From Halichondria panicea (Eukaryota; Porifera; Demospongiae; Suberitida; Halichondriidae): a stretch of DNA of 64,000 bases. A program made the position numbers and the translations under genes. The DNA lies in assembly GCF_963675165.1 (NCBI RefSeq), contig NC_087377.1, positions 10,898,632 through 10,962,631 of the forward strand. The letters are read 5' to 3'. This document shows, piece after piece, positions 11,560-23,983 of this stretch (within the stretch, counting starts at the first letter, position 1; the number at the start of each line of letters is the position of its first letter). The notes below the pieces were generated by a model. The model did no database searches. It saw only the letters and a list, made by a program, of their open reading frames with translations, and had not been told where the DNA came from.

Positions 11560-12559
11560 TTACTTAGAAGAGTGATAAATAGTTATACACAAACATATAT
11601 ACCAGACGTACGTGCATGGTATAGAGACAAATTAAAATTATATGTACTGACTATACAATAATATTTTGTACATGATTGTTCTTATTTACAACGTATATAG
11701 GTGCATGGTGGTGTCGGTGGGTGAAGCAATTGGTTGGGATGGCAACTACCTTAATTGAGGTGACACATTTTCGCGGGTATTAATTTTTGCTATTTCTGCA
11801 AATGAGAGTAAAATCGCAAACATCTGTAACTCGCAGATAATTTGAAAATGCAATGAACTCATTAAAACCACTTGCGAGTGATTAGAAACGACGCTATGAA
11901 TAATAATTATTTCACAATTTGAGCAGTAAAGAATTTAAGCTATGATTTCTCGTGGTGCATGGATAGAATATTTTTACAGTTAGGTGCTTATAATTGTAGT
12001 TTTCATAGCTGGCGAAGCTGTTCCCTCTAGTACGTACTCCTCTCTCTTCTATTGGCTCATGTTCTATAACTGAGGAAAGCACCGCAGTCTCGGTGGAGGT
12101 GTCAAAACTACATAACATAAAGCTACTAATAGCTTTTACACACAAATTATCATGATGATGTTGCATTACTAAATTTTGCTGCATACAAAGGCAGAATCCA
12201 GTATCACAGAGAAACTCAAAGAGTCGGTAATGATTTGCAAATCCAAGAAATAAAATCCATGACTAGAAACTCATACTTGCACTTCATTGATCCTTGAGCA
12301 GCTGTATAGCAGTCTACATAGACACATGCACAGACACACAGACAGACTCACACAAACACACTACCATATACCTCGCTTGCATATGCGCACCAAGGCATAA
12401 TTATAGTATAATCTATAATTATAGGCAATACCGTTCCTTGAGGTTATAGATAATGGAAATGAAGAAAAGTTCCCAGGCGGGATCGATTCCCACAGAAAGC
12501 ACTACGGGTGCTGATGCCTCGGTGGAAGTTTATGTTATGATAACAGAAAAGCTACTATA
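11560..12559. other. 3' flank of TRAF-like gene, repeats
   Basis: There is no further gene. About 12040-12110 and 12490-12530 hold copies of the GATGCCTCGGTGGA repeat. The stretch ending at 12400 (TATGCGCACCAAGGCATAAT) is a dispersed repeat end also seen at 26975-26985 and 53700-53720. No canonical AATAAA lies close to the stop codon. Confidence 0.5.
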
Positions 12560-14183
12560 GCTATTGTATAGCAATATATATATATAGCTTTTACACACAC
12601 ATTAATTTATCATGATGAACTAATTGCTGCATGCAGAATCACAGAGAAACTCAAGGAGTGGGTAATGATCGACCATTTGTGTCTTCCGTTAGCTAAGCAT
12701 TTCGTGGACCTAATTTTCGTGTAACCCACAAATACAGCGAAAATTAAGCCTCTCGAAATTTCTAACTGTTTCGAAGATCCTGACGACCATATTATTTTTA
12801 GGTAAAATGCAGAGTACTTGTCCAGCTCAAATTACTTGAGCCCTGGTGCCACTGGAACCCCCCTTACAAGAATCCTATTAGATCTACCACTGAATCTTCT
12901 TACACAATTCAATTCAGTAAACATGGCTGATGCACCCACCGCTGCAGTTTAGTGTGTTAGGATTGACTGGCATTACAGTGCAACAGTGAGTAGGCTTGAA
13001 GCAGGGCTCAGGAACCTTGGGAACACATGCATGCTTCATGAATGCAAGTCTGCACTAGACAAAGTGTAACGTGCATTGTAAAATTGAGCGATAATTTAAC
13101 AAACAAGCCATCAAGAGGTGGCAATAATGCTGCTATCCAGATCTCTGCTCTGCATAATTATGATAATTTCTGTTTGTAGCTCTATTCTAACTACCGTATT
13201 TACAAAAATCCCAGGTATTTATCTCCTAGCAACGTCCGTAGAGAGGCAGGGCGTTTAAATGAGATGAGTGATTATTTGAAACGGGCATTTTTTTGTTTAA
13301 ATATGTCTACTCCAAACTCTTGCTCAGTAGTTATTGTTGGTTGCTGTCTCAACTTAAATCTTAAATCATAGAGTGGTGCTTCTGTGTCAGTATCTCTCTC
13401 TCTGCCATCATCTATTATTCTATATGCTTCCATGCTTGCAACTGGTTCCACGTGCTACTTCAGCTCCATTCAATGTTATGTGCATGCACACATGCAGCAT
13501 GATGTATGCAGGCTTTAGACTTGGCCACACCCATTAATAGTGCTTTCTGTAAGGCTATCTTCTTATGGCTAGATGCTGTCGTTAAAAACAAACAGGCAAT
13601 TTAATTTGACTTCAAAAATTGCAGCTTCAGTAGCCAGGAAATGGTAATTAAAGCAAACCATAACCCACATGATCGTGACGACAGTGTTGTTCTTTGAGTT
13701 CTCCATTATAATTCTGAGGAGGATCAGATTCTTGTAGCTCTTTACAGTTTTACCATGTGTTATGTAGACTTTACATGTAGAGTAGGAGCAGATTACAAAA
13801 ATTAATCCTGTATATAGCTACTTGTTGCCTAGTGAGTGGGCAGATCAAAGCAATCCAGTGCTCAGTATATGGCATGTTGCATCACTGCCATGGCTACCAT
13901 ATATTGCACTGCATTATATGGCATAATGCACTGGATTATATGCACTTCCACTGTGTGTAAATGCAGTAGATTTCTTTAAGAGATATCCATTTGGGACTTA
14001 TGCCCCACCATTCCACCCAATACTCATTTGGTCCCTTTTATAGGCTACTACTCTTAATATAGTGGTATAAGAAAACCTAAAAATTTACTATGGAATTCAG
14101 CAAACTTATGAATACACTAACACATGTCTTTTATTACGACTTATATGACCAGTCAGACGAGTTTAATGTCATTGGGCAACAAG

Positions 14184-14300
14184 TTAGTTATTGCAGGCGC
14201 CCTCGTGCAACATGCCATATATTGCACTGGATGACATAATGCCCTCGGGCATTATGTTGCTCCAGTGCGGCATGTTGCACTCTGGCTGGGCAATAACTAA
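14184..14300. repeat. Foldback with CCCTCGGGC centre
   Basis: Arms beginning TTAGTTATTGC and ending GCAATAACTAA pair imperfectly. Inner segments CAACATGCC, TATTGCACTGGA and their complements also pair. The centre is the palindrome GCCCTCGGGC within ACATAATGCCCTCGGGCATTATGT. It resembles the foldbacks at 54298, 54432 and 57882. Confidence 0.7.
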
Positions 14301-14308
14301 TACATGTA

Positions 14309-14669
14309 GGCCCTGGAAAAATAATTATGCTCCTTTTTCTGCCTATTAGGCTTATATATGCTTTTGAGCAGTGCCCCAAATTCAGCCTATTATGCTCGTC
14401 GAAAGAACCCATTATGCCCCATATTGACGTCATAAATAATATTTTTTCAGCAGTATAGTAACACCCTTGTGGTATTGTATATTTCAATACAACAAGAGAT
14501 AATTTCATTTGTAACATAACTGAAGACTAAAGATTCTTCTACAGATGTAAAAGAGGCATTTAAAAGAGAAAAACACGTTCAGCAGCAGCAGAGGAACGTT
14601 GCATTTTCACCAAACTGACCAAATTCACCCTATTATGCCCCAATTATGCCGGCATAATTTTCCAGGGCC
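14309..14669. mobile_element. TIR element, GGCCCTGGAAAA family
   Basis: Inverted ends GGCCCTGGAAAAATAATTATGC and GCATAATTTTCCAGGGCC are flanked by TA. The inside has several TATTATGCC motifs. Related fragments occur near 6945-6985 and 17940-18030. It is non-coding. Confidence 0.75.
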
Positions 14670-14736
14670 TAGCTACATGTGTAGACCTAACCTTGTGGAT
14701 TCGCCTTTAGTCAAAACAAATTGATGCCATGCAGTG

Positions 14737-14756
14737 TGTGTGTGTGTGTGTGTGTG
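14737..14756. repeat. (TG)n microsatellite
   Basis: About ten uninterrupted GT dinucleotides followed by GCATGTGCG. Confidence 0.9.
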
Positions 14757-16515
14757 CATGTGCGTTGGATTGCTTTATCAACACAATACATTTTGCACGT
14801 GTGTGTGGGTAGGGGTGCATGGGGGTGTACAGTCTTGCAGCCAGTTTGGTCACTGGCAGTGAGGGCCGGGAATGAAGACTGTCTGTGGAACTGTTGATCC
14901 CTCTTCTTCTTGTTTTTATTGGCCTTGGTCTGAACCATCTGCAAGTTCTGATAATAGTGATAGGAATCTGGCCACTGGTCGGGACCAAAATAACCCCCCT
15001 CTTAGGCTAGTCTCGCAGGACATACTTTGAATACTGATACTACGTATGGTGACTAGCCAGGTTTTTGTATCACAATGGATTGCGTCCCGTCATGTACTGC
15101 ATTAACCGCAATGTTGCCGCACAAAACCCACTCCACAGAAGAAGTAAGATAGACACTCTACAGCAACTGAAAGTGTTTAAAGTGGAAGAAGTTATTAAGT
15201 GGTGGATGAACATACGTATATAGACAATGGATGATCCATGCATACACAACAATTGTAGATTTAGATCTGTAGAGCTGCACGTCAAGAAACATGTTGTCTA
15301 TTGCACTGATTTCTGTTTCCATATCACACATGTAATGTTCAATATCTCAAGGGGTCTTGGCTTTTTTTGCCTGGAATAATGAAACCATGCATAGTTTGCT
15401 AACTTTTAGGCTCCCTGTTCTTTCTTTTCACTCTTGACTGCAGCTATCCATCAGCTAGATATTCAAGAAAGCAATACAATGATAGTCTTGATCCTTTAGA
15501 GTGCCTGATTGTACAACCAACTGCATGTACTGTACAACTCATTTTTGTGTCCACACATACACACCAATCATTCTTAATTAGTCTATATACCTCTGGCTGC
15601 GCGCTACGCACGCATGGGGTAGTTATACACTATATATTTTGGCATTCTGCTGTGATGCACCTCTTTACCCATGCAATCATAGAAAAGCACTTAAAACTGC
15701 ATCACACCATTCTGTTATACTCACTACTTTGACAAACAACTGTTGATTCAGAAATGTTATTCAGGAAACCATAAAAACAAAAGGGGCATTCAGTCCTATA
15801 TAATTATTCACCACTCAATTGAAACATGTTGTCGATCTGCATTGTCAACTATACATGTATACATATAGCTATAGATCTATTTACAGCTAAGGTTTCTAAG
15901 TATAATTATCGTCTACTTGTCCTCACCTGAAATTTTAGTTATTCTGATTCACAGCTTCGATTGAACTTATTGAGCAGAGTCCCACAACAGGTAGAACGAG
16001 TGATCAAGCTGGTGCTGTGCTAATGCCTCTCCCCATGATACGCTTTCGCTCAAAAAGTATATTAGAGTGTTATAGAAGAGTTTGCTTTTAATACAGAAAG
16101 TATAGTATCTATATAACAATTAAGTAGTCTGTAAAAAAAAAATGAGAAGAAAGTGTATAAAATAATGTATCTATAACTGCATGATTTATGTACACACATA
16201 TAAAATATCTATTGTATATTATGGATCATTGTAGTGTTTTGTGGCTTACCTAGACATCAAGAAAGCAAGCTTTCACTCAAAAAGTATTATAGAGTGTTAG
16301 AAGAAAGTGTATATAATTATCCTTAACCGAGAAGAAAAGACTTGTGTACATGCATCTACTGTTATCTAGAACCAACTGAGAAGAATGCATGCATCTATAT
16401 TGTTTATTATTATAACTGAGAAGACTTGCGTGCATCTATATATTGTATATAATGTATACCCTCAAAATATACCCGCTATATACAGTAGCTAATTAGCTAG
16501 ATTAACAAACTTTTC

Positions 16516-17896
16516 CTTTAATACAGAAAGCAGTATCTATCGGTGTAGAAAGTCTAGGGAAACATGATGAAATTAAGACTTATTCTTCTCCTATGGACTG
16601 TGCTTTTCTTCTCTGGAAATAGTGCACAAGCACAGACAGCTCCTACTGCTGTCCTCAACCCAGCAGAAGGTGTCAATGCAAGTCTAGGATCCACTGTCAC
16701 CTTCACTTGCATCATTAATGGCACAGAGGATGCTCTGTGGATAGTAGACGGAATGTCAGATCCCACAGTGCAACGTCAGATGGGGATTACTCAAAACAGT
16801 ACATTCAGACAATCTGACGGAACTTTTATCTCTCGCATTTATGTTTCATCCACGATGGAGAATAATGGTATTGAGATTGTATGCCGTGCAATAGGGACCT
16901 TATCGAATGGACAAAGTGAAACAGTCACTCTATTTGTCCAAGGACTGCTGAGCTCTCCAACAGCGCTTGGTATTTCCGACTCAGAGGGACCTACTCGGAG
17001 ATTGAGCTGGACACCACCACCAACACTAGACCTCACCAATGTCCATCCAGACATTAGCCACTACAATGTATGCTCTTCAATCTTGAATGAGGTGTCTTGC
17101 AATGATGTCCAAGGAACAGAATTATCATTTTTAAACATCAGAATTGGGATTGAGTTTTCTGTTGTCGCAGTTAATGTGGTTGGTGAAGGCAATGCTAGCA
17201 CTATCAATCATGAGCCTTGTGACTCTACAACAGGTGAGTTCATGTGTATACTTATGTGTGAAAAGTATAATTATTTCATTCACTTCTATGGAATTTTGAT
17301 GAATGTTCGTTGACCTCTCAATGTAGCACCTACTCAAGTTGATGGAGATCTTGTTACAAGTGATATCTCTCTGCAATCTAGTGGGACTACTCCCTCTGTT
17401 ACTTTCTCTTTTGGAAAAGTGAGTCATTACTAATACATGCCAAAATGTAGAGGTTCCAATCCTCAAAGACGAGATACAAAATTGTATTTTTCTCATGTGC
17501 AGGGAGGTGGAGATGCCAATTGTTTTAACCTGTATCGGATTGAAGCATCACCGTCCAATCAAGGTACTCCCCTCACCCAGGGACCAATGTTCCCAACAGT
17601 GAGTGGAGGGGAGGATAATTCTGTCAGTGTGACTTCTGGCCTTGTGAGAAACACAGTCTACAGCGTCAGCATTGTATCAGTGAACGTCAATGGAGAGAAC
17701 CCCTCAAAGGGAGACATACAATTGAGTAAGTTAGTTAGTAAGATATTGCTAGAGCAGGTCCGGATCTAGGGGGTGGGTTTCAGGGGTTGCAATCCCCCCA
17801 AACACTCACAAAAACTAGCTCAACCAACACTTGTGTTGCTTGTGGCTAAATGAGCAATGTGGTTAACTTAAAAATTGTGAACTATGAAGTATTAGT
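16516..17896. repeat. Second co-linear duplicated block, copy A side
   Basis: This matches 56422-57784 from just upstream of the receptor start to a point 170 bp beyond exon 3. The block is less similar than the TRAF block. Differences cluster in the Ig domain and two FN3 loops, while the 155 bp at about 16885-17037 is identical. The shared right end contains an old element end (GGTCCGGATCTAGGGG). Confidence 0.9.
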
Positions 17897-20800
17897 ATCT
17901 GTTGGAATGAGGAGAAGTCCAGGACTATATAGGCCTAATTGCCCAATTATGCTAGCATAATTTTGGTGCGGTGGAGCATTGAGCATTATGTCAGCCTAAT
18001 AGGCAAAAAATGTTAGCCTATTAGGTCAAGAAAGTATGATTTTATAGAAGCACTATAGCCTCAATAGCATGAGTATGCTATAATACTGAGTATATAATTA
18101 TGTATGGAAGGTGCTAGTAGTACTACTAGATCAGATATCATGCAGTTAACTCTTTTCTAAGATTTCTTTCACCAATATAGTTCCTTAGAAGATTATGTAG
18201 AAGCGGCTGTGATGTTGCAGTATAATTCTGATTGATGATTTTTAATGGGTAATAATTAAAGACTAATTGGAGACTAATAGGTGCAATGCATGCATGAGAC
18301 TTGGTATCCAGGACACACTAAGTAGTACATTCCACACATACCATTCACATGTGTTATGTATACATGACAATCGAAGGAAGTACATTTCGATTGAAGGTTT
18401 CTAGTCCATCGAATAACATTCTCTGATAGCATTTCATCTCATTTCCAATCGTTTATACTGAAAATCATCATTAAATACGGAAAAATGAGCTGATTAATAC
18501 TGAAAAGAAAAGTTTCTACTTGGAGGCTCTGAGAGCTTATGTGGACAGGCCACGCCCATCTAACACTAACTTTGGTGAAAGTCTACTAATAACTATACTA
18601 CTGCTATACTAACTCTATCAGCAAGAAAAATAGCTGTAACACAAACATACAGCTCTGTCTCTAGCTACAGCTAGCTATATAGCTTTGTGTATGACTTTTG
18701 GCTGATAAATTCTGTATTATAGGACATTAATTTTACGGGGGAAAATATCTGCGCATGCGCAAGCAGTTGATAGCAGGCCTTTTTTTCTCTTCGAAGGCCG
18801 GTGAAGGAGGCTATAGTGTTAACCTTGCATTGTTGTTAGGTATATCACCTCAAATAATAATCGCAAAGAGTGAGGATGGCATGCGCATGCAATTTCCCGT
18901 GCTTTACATGGAATAGAAATGTAATCCAGCTTATATATACATGCAGTGCATGTCACTCACAATTATTCTTGCAATATATACGATGCATGGTAGATTACTT
19001 GTTCATGCGATGCTTTTACATTGAGTGTACACAGATGGGCCTCAGTGAAGCCATCTGTGCTTTGCCCTAAAACTCTTGCGAAAACCCGGGAAACTTATTG
19101 TGTCTAATGCATACTTCTCAAAGACCCCTCCAACACCTAAACACATGCCCCTTGATGGTAGGTATCATTTGGAAATGATAATCTTGATTTCGTGAAGTAG
19201 CTAGACTGAGGTACACAGAGGCATTTTCATGCTTGTGTTCCTATAGCACCCGGCCCTCGATCCCAGGCTGAGTTTTTGTTTTTCCTTTTTTAACGGTTAG
19301 GCGAACAACTAGGCCTGGTACTAATTGCTTGCACATGTGTCAAATTTTCATTGTATTTGTGGTCGGCAAAAATATTTAATTAACCAATAATTGACACAAA
19401 GAGTAAAGATGCACATATACACATGTATATATATATGGAGCTGCCGGTTGTGCTGCAGCATGATTATAGTGACCCAGGGCAACTTTAGGATGATTGAATG
19501 CCTTAAATTACTTTGTTTAGAAGGTTTAGCAGGCTAGGCCCCTATTTAACTCAGGTAAATCGCGCAAAATCCGGTGTCACGCCCCCTTTTGACGTCATTT
19601 TCGGTAGGTGCGGTGTCAACAATGACATTAGAGTCTTTTGCAAGTACGTGTGTGTACTGCACTCTATTAGTTGTCGAGTCTACTAAGTCTGCACTGCTTT
19701 TAAAAGACACTACCGTACTAGATAGGTTTGCAGCTACTCAGCTAGCTAGTACAAAGTCTGAGTGATTTCCATCAGCCAATGAGTGAGACACAAATATATT
19801 AACTTGTCCAAGGTCAGGGGGGTGCTTGAGCACCCGCTACCTGCTAGATCCGCCCCTGGAGTCTACCTACTAAAACACTGCTAAAACTTAATTGTGAACA
19901 TGTGGCATTCAGCTACTGCATGCGCATGCTCAAACCCTTCATTTCTGCGTGAGTGGGTGTATAATCGAGTCAAAATACCCTTGTGCAAGAACTTTGAAGC
20001 AAAAGAGGGGATCGAAGTTTATTCAAGACGGGTTTATTTTCGCGAGGGTACCGCATAACCGTCCGTGTGGTACGGTATAACTGTTTGTGTGCATGCATGG
20101 CATTTATTGCTTCCTTTAAGCCAATTACTCTTCTACGGAAGAGAAAGGGATTGGAAACGATGGGCGCGGTTGAATCCATGCAGGTGCGTTACAGTGATGT
20201 AATTGTTATTCAGTGAGACATCATTGCGCGGGAGATTGGCACATAAATAAGGTACAAGTGAAGATGGCTGTGGAAATTGTCACTGCCTCGCTAGTAGCAG
20301 TAAAACAAAACAGGTCTTTTTGCCATGAAAGGTCTACTAAGGCAAGGCATGCAGCACAACTCATATTGGACAAGCAGAGCTATGGCTTATTTTGAGAATT
20401 TCAGCTCAAAACTCGTAAATAAAGTCTTCCACAGCAAGACTACGATCATTGACCTCGAAGAAGGAAAGGCTATATAATTATGGTCTAGAATAAGAATAAG
20501 AGACACTCCCATGCTCTTCTAAGTAGCTACATCTACAGCATCAGCATCAGCTAAAAAAACATGGGGATGTCATACTATCACATAATTGTACAAGCCATCT
20601 TAATTATACATGCTTCATGGATGCAAGCGGGTCTTTTTTGTGAAAATCTAAAAAAACTCGCAACCACCCATTCCGTACCTTACTTGTGACCACAACTTAC
20701 CAGTGTGGTTTGGGAAGCCTAAGAGTCTATAATTATACATGGAAAAACTTCAATTTTTAATGAGGTTTATTTTTATCACCCGGCCTGGTCTGTAAATTGT

Positions 20801-23800
20801 TGATGAAATTGGCTTGGCCTAATAATACAAATTATGTGTTTATTCCAGTCCTATTCACTCCTTGAACTTCTTTGATTCTTAATTGATGTTCCTCTTAGGC
20901 ATTTCACATTTCATTATTGATATACTGAAAAAATAAAGGAATCGACTTAATGAGAAACGTTGCTAGTACATGTGTGTGTTGGCCAGGAAAAGCACGAAAA
21001 AGCGTAATAACAAAAAAATTCGGCGAGTGCATAACTCCAATCTGCTACAACGTTATCAATAATTATGTACAGTTAGTGTTGATACATTACAAGCACAAAT
21101 TGACAATTGGAATTGTAACTAGGGGCTAGACTGTGTTCCATCCACCAGTCCACATCATCACTTCCACATGTCACCACGCGGATGGACCGTGTATGCTTGT
21201 GCTCAACACTGTATTAGGGAATATATCAGCATGGTCATTATGTCACACAAAATATATCAAAATGTATACTAAATAGCGGCGTGAAAGCAAAAACCTTAAT
21301 TGCGAACAATGTACATATGAATGACGTTGGAGTTATGCACTCGTTGAATTTCTTGTTTCTATATGCTTTTTCGTGTTTTTCCTGGCCAATCCTAGCAACG
21401 TTTCACCATACATTTAATTCGATTGTAGACACAATTAAGGCGTATAGACATATAAAGCACACAACTAACACAAGATATAATTTATTATCTCCAGTCGTAA
21501 AAATTATCAGCTCGTATTTTGTTATTGCTGTGTCAGTTGAAAATAGCCCAGCAGTCTCTGTAGCAGCCTAGACGTAATGCGCTTAGACTTCAAGGGTTTA
21601 TGCCCACACAACGTACAGTTATAGTAAAACGTGACGTCAATGACGTGCATTTCCAATCCCTTTCTCTTCATGATTCTACTATACATGTATACAGGTACCT
21701 ATGATGTCCAGTCTATTCAGAGTTCTACTCGCCCTGGGGTAATAGCCGTCACATGCAGTTTCACAACTGGCTCAGTAGCTAGTAGTTGTATTGTGAGGAT
21801 ATGTGAGGTCATCAATGGAAATGTATCGATGATGTGTCAAGATCTCTCTGTTCCAAGAAGCCCTTCCGCTTCTGAAACAACTCAAGAGCTCAATGATGTA
21901 CAGCCATGGAGGTGTCTATGCGATTGTAAGTGTCACAGTGAATAGTGGTGGGGAAATGATTCCTTTCATTAGTGGAGATTTGAGGTTCCTTCAACTTCAA
22001 AACATAAACGTTACAGAAGAATCACCAACCACCCCCATAATGGCTACTGAAGTCACAGTTGGTAGGTTTACTTGCTGTGCATGTTAAGTTTGTGGGAGTT
22101 ATCATTATATCCATCAGAGGGGCATCGTATGAGATATGGCTTATTACATTAAACAGGTTCCACTATGGATTCTTCAGCCAATGTGGGAGTCATAGCAGGT
22201 GAGTAGTCACAATGATATATTTAAATCTGATTTACAACACTAATTGAAGTTGATATGTTATTTGCCTCGTTTACACAAGGCCTTTAATCTCAGTTGGAAT
22301 CCGGTTAAACCGCTAACCGCGTTTTTGTACATGGCCCTTATCCGGATTAGCCAACCCACCTCTGGAGGTGATGCAGATTGTGTCAGTAAACACAAAGAGC
22401 TAATTCTGAGGTGTTGTACATGTTTGTGGGTGCTATATAAAGTAAGCCTGTAGCTTCCTATCAGCCAATGTTTGTGCAAATGAAGTCAGATTATATTATA
22501 CCCACTTTTTAACTGGATTAGGTGTCGTGTAAACGGGACTATAGTTATAATACGGGCACGAGAGCGAGAGGGATGTATGGCATGTGGGACTCCGCCCAGG
22601 GGGTGGATGTGGGAGGGGGATGGAAATGTTTGCATTAGCAGAGCTTCCTGCGCATGCTCAGTATATATGACAGTCCAGGCCTCGAAATCACTGTCTGACA
22701 CCTGACAAAATCCGGTCATTATGTGCACGTGTCCGATCATTGCACATTTTAAAAAGTCAGACATGTTGTCGGAGCATACATGTAGAGCTAGCCAGAGATC
22801 GCTTATAGGGGTAGCACTACGTAGTATGAGCCCTTGTCAGAATTCTAGTAGCTTAGAACAAGAAGTGTGGATAAATGGATCAGTGAAAATGACCAAGAAT
22901 TACAAATTGCCTCGTGGCTGTACATTGAATAGTTAGCTAGGTAAGCGAATTGTCTGAAGTTCTTAGTTTATTCTCTCTCTCTGGCTGAATGGTCTCTACA
23001 AAGTTTCGCTATCAAACCTAAGAAACTTGAACGAGTTTATTGATGGCTCAAGGAATATTCGAGCATCCAACTTCGAAGATCATGCTGCCAACCTCATGCA
23101 CAAGAACCAATGACTGTGTGCTTATAGAAATTGTATAGCCAACAGAGCAAAATTACATGTTGTCGGATCAAAACATTAATTGGACTGACATTTTAACAAC
23201 CATGCTAATATTATTAGCACGAGCCCTGTAGTCTATACTAGATAATCATCAGATTCTAACTTGAATAGCGGCCAGTTTTTGCAGTAGCTAAGCAGAATTT
23301 AGCTATATAGACAACTACTGCATGGTAGACTATATCTATAAAGACAAGCTACAAATATTGATCAGGCGTTTGCCTTATTGCAGCTCAGGCAAACACTCAT
23401 AAAAAGCACTGGCAGATTTAATAGCACTCGGCTACCCCTCGTGCAATTAGTATCCTTGCCATTGCTTGTTACTCGTGCTATTAATCCCATATTGCACTCT
23501 TAGCCATACTATTAATTATGAGCTTATAATTATAATGCTTTTTACTCGGTTACACAGCTGGAGTTGTTGGAGGAGCCATTGGTGTTGTTTGTATTGGCTG
23601 CATATCCACAGTGACTGTTGGAGCTATCCTCAGAATGCTATCTTCCAAAAGAAGATTGAAAGAACTAGTTGACGATAATATAAATTTTCAACTTCATCCC
23701 AATGAAGCATATTCTCTTCAGTTAAAAAGAAATGAAGCATATTATACAGCAGGCAAACCTCCTGTATCTCAAGAGAACACTGACGCCCATTTGTATGAGG

Positions 23801-23871
23801 AGATGACACTGCCAGCACAAAACGACGAGCCGATGAAAGTAATCGCAAAGTTTTCTCATAGTATAATGTGA
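16564..23871 (+). CDS. Ig-FN3-FN3 type I receptor, six exons (copy A)
   Basis: Exons by splice sites and phase are 16564-17233, 17327-17418, 17503-17725, 21695-22061, 22157-22198 and 23558-23871; phases agree at every junction. The signal peptide is MKLRLILLLWTVLFFSG. The Ig domain runs from the FTC to the EIVC cysteine. A first FN3 begins SSPTALGISDSEG, a second is split over exons 2-3, and exon 4 encodes a further Cys-containing domain. The TM is AGVVGGAIGVVCIGCISTVT. The cytoplasmic tail has NEAYS, NEAYYT and LYEEM. Such receptors act in adhesion or recognition; the ligand is unknown. Exon 4 needs a one-base shift near 21890-21905 to stay open, a possible break or assembly error. Confidence 0.8.
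17726..21694. other. Large third intron of receptor, filled with repeats
   Basis: The donor GTAAGT at 17726 and the acceptor ATACAG before 21695 bound it. It is about 4 kb, whereas the neighbouring introns are 84-95 bp. Contents include a GGATCTAGG...CTAGATCCGCCCCTGG element (ends near 17757 and 19858), a decayed TAGCCTCGATCCCAGG fragment at about 19255-19320 and a long-TIR element at 20951-21406. A short + frame beginning MAVEIVTASLVAVKQ at 20264 has no supporting features. Confidence 0.55.
20951..21406. mobile_element. Long-inverted-repeat element
   Basis: The left arm reads GAAACGTTGCTAG, GGCCAGGAAAAGCACG and GCGAGTGCATAACTCCAAT. The right arm carries the complements in reverse order, ending CTAGCAACGTTTC. 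The arms are about 120 bp. One-armed relatives are at 200-340 and 42400-42510, and a second subfamily is at 35037-35574 and 63474-64000. There is no coding potential. Confidence 0.75.
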
Positions 23872-23876
23872 TGATT

Positions 23877-23882
23877 AATAAA
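23877..23882 (+). promoter_or_regulatory. Polyadenylation signal AATAAA
   Basis: AATAAA lies six bases after the receptor stop codon (TGA 23869-23871). It supports this as the true 3' end of the gene. Confidence 0.6.
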
Positions 23883-23983
23883 TTTACTGATTACACTAGC
23901 GCCTATAATTATAATTTCCTGTCTGTATTGTAATGTATTGTATAGCCACATGTGACACACATGCGGCGGACATGGCACCTTCT

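Larger units (their letters stand above)
1..12559. repeat. Segmental duplication, copy A
   Basis: This stretch is near-identical and co-linear with 42170-54898. Matching starts at the first base of the window, so the true left edge may lie outside it. Shared contents are an orphan TM exon, several TA-type MITEs, a tandem 170-bp repeat and the complete TRAF-like gene. Two insertions are private to this copy (4063-4298 and 5226-5811) and one is private to copy B (53726-54747). Identity is lost after the motif GCTACTATA at 12551-12559. By eye the TRAF gene is about 99.5% identical between copies. Confidence 0.95.
12560..16515. other. Copy-A-only spacer, repeat-rich
   Basis: This region has no counterpart in copy B. 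It contains relics of the spacer family (13555-13830 resembles 6500-6750), a foldback at 14184-14300, a TIR element at 14309-14669 and a TG microsatellite at 14737-14756. On the minus strand, 14711-14990 reads as a basic, coding-like stretch (MVQTKANKNKKKRDQQ) after a possible acceptor. It has no recognisable domain and I do not call it a gene. Confidence 0.5.

Noticed and set aside
14711-14988. Minus-strand basic stretch after a possible acceptor
   Set aside because: It is adjacent to a TG repeat, no partner exons are found, and it is not recognisable as a protein.
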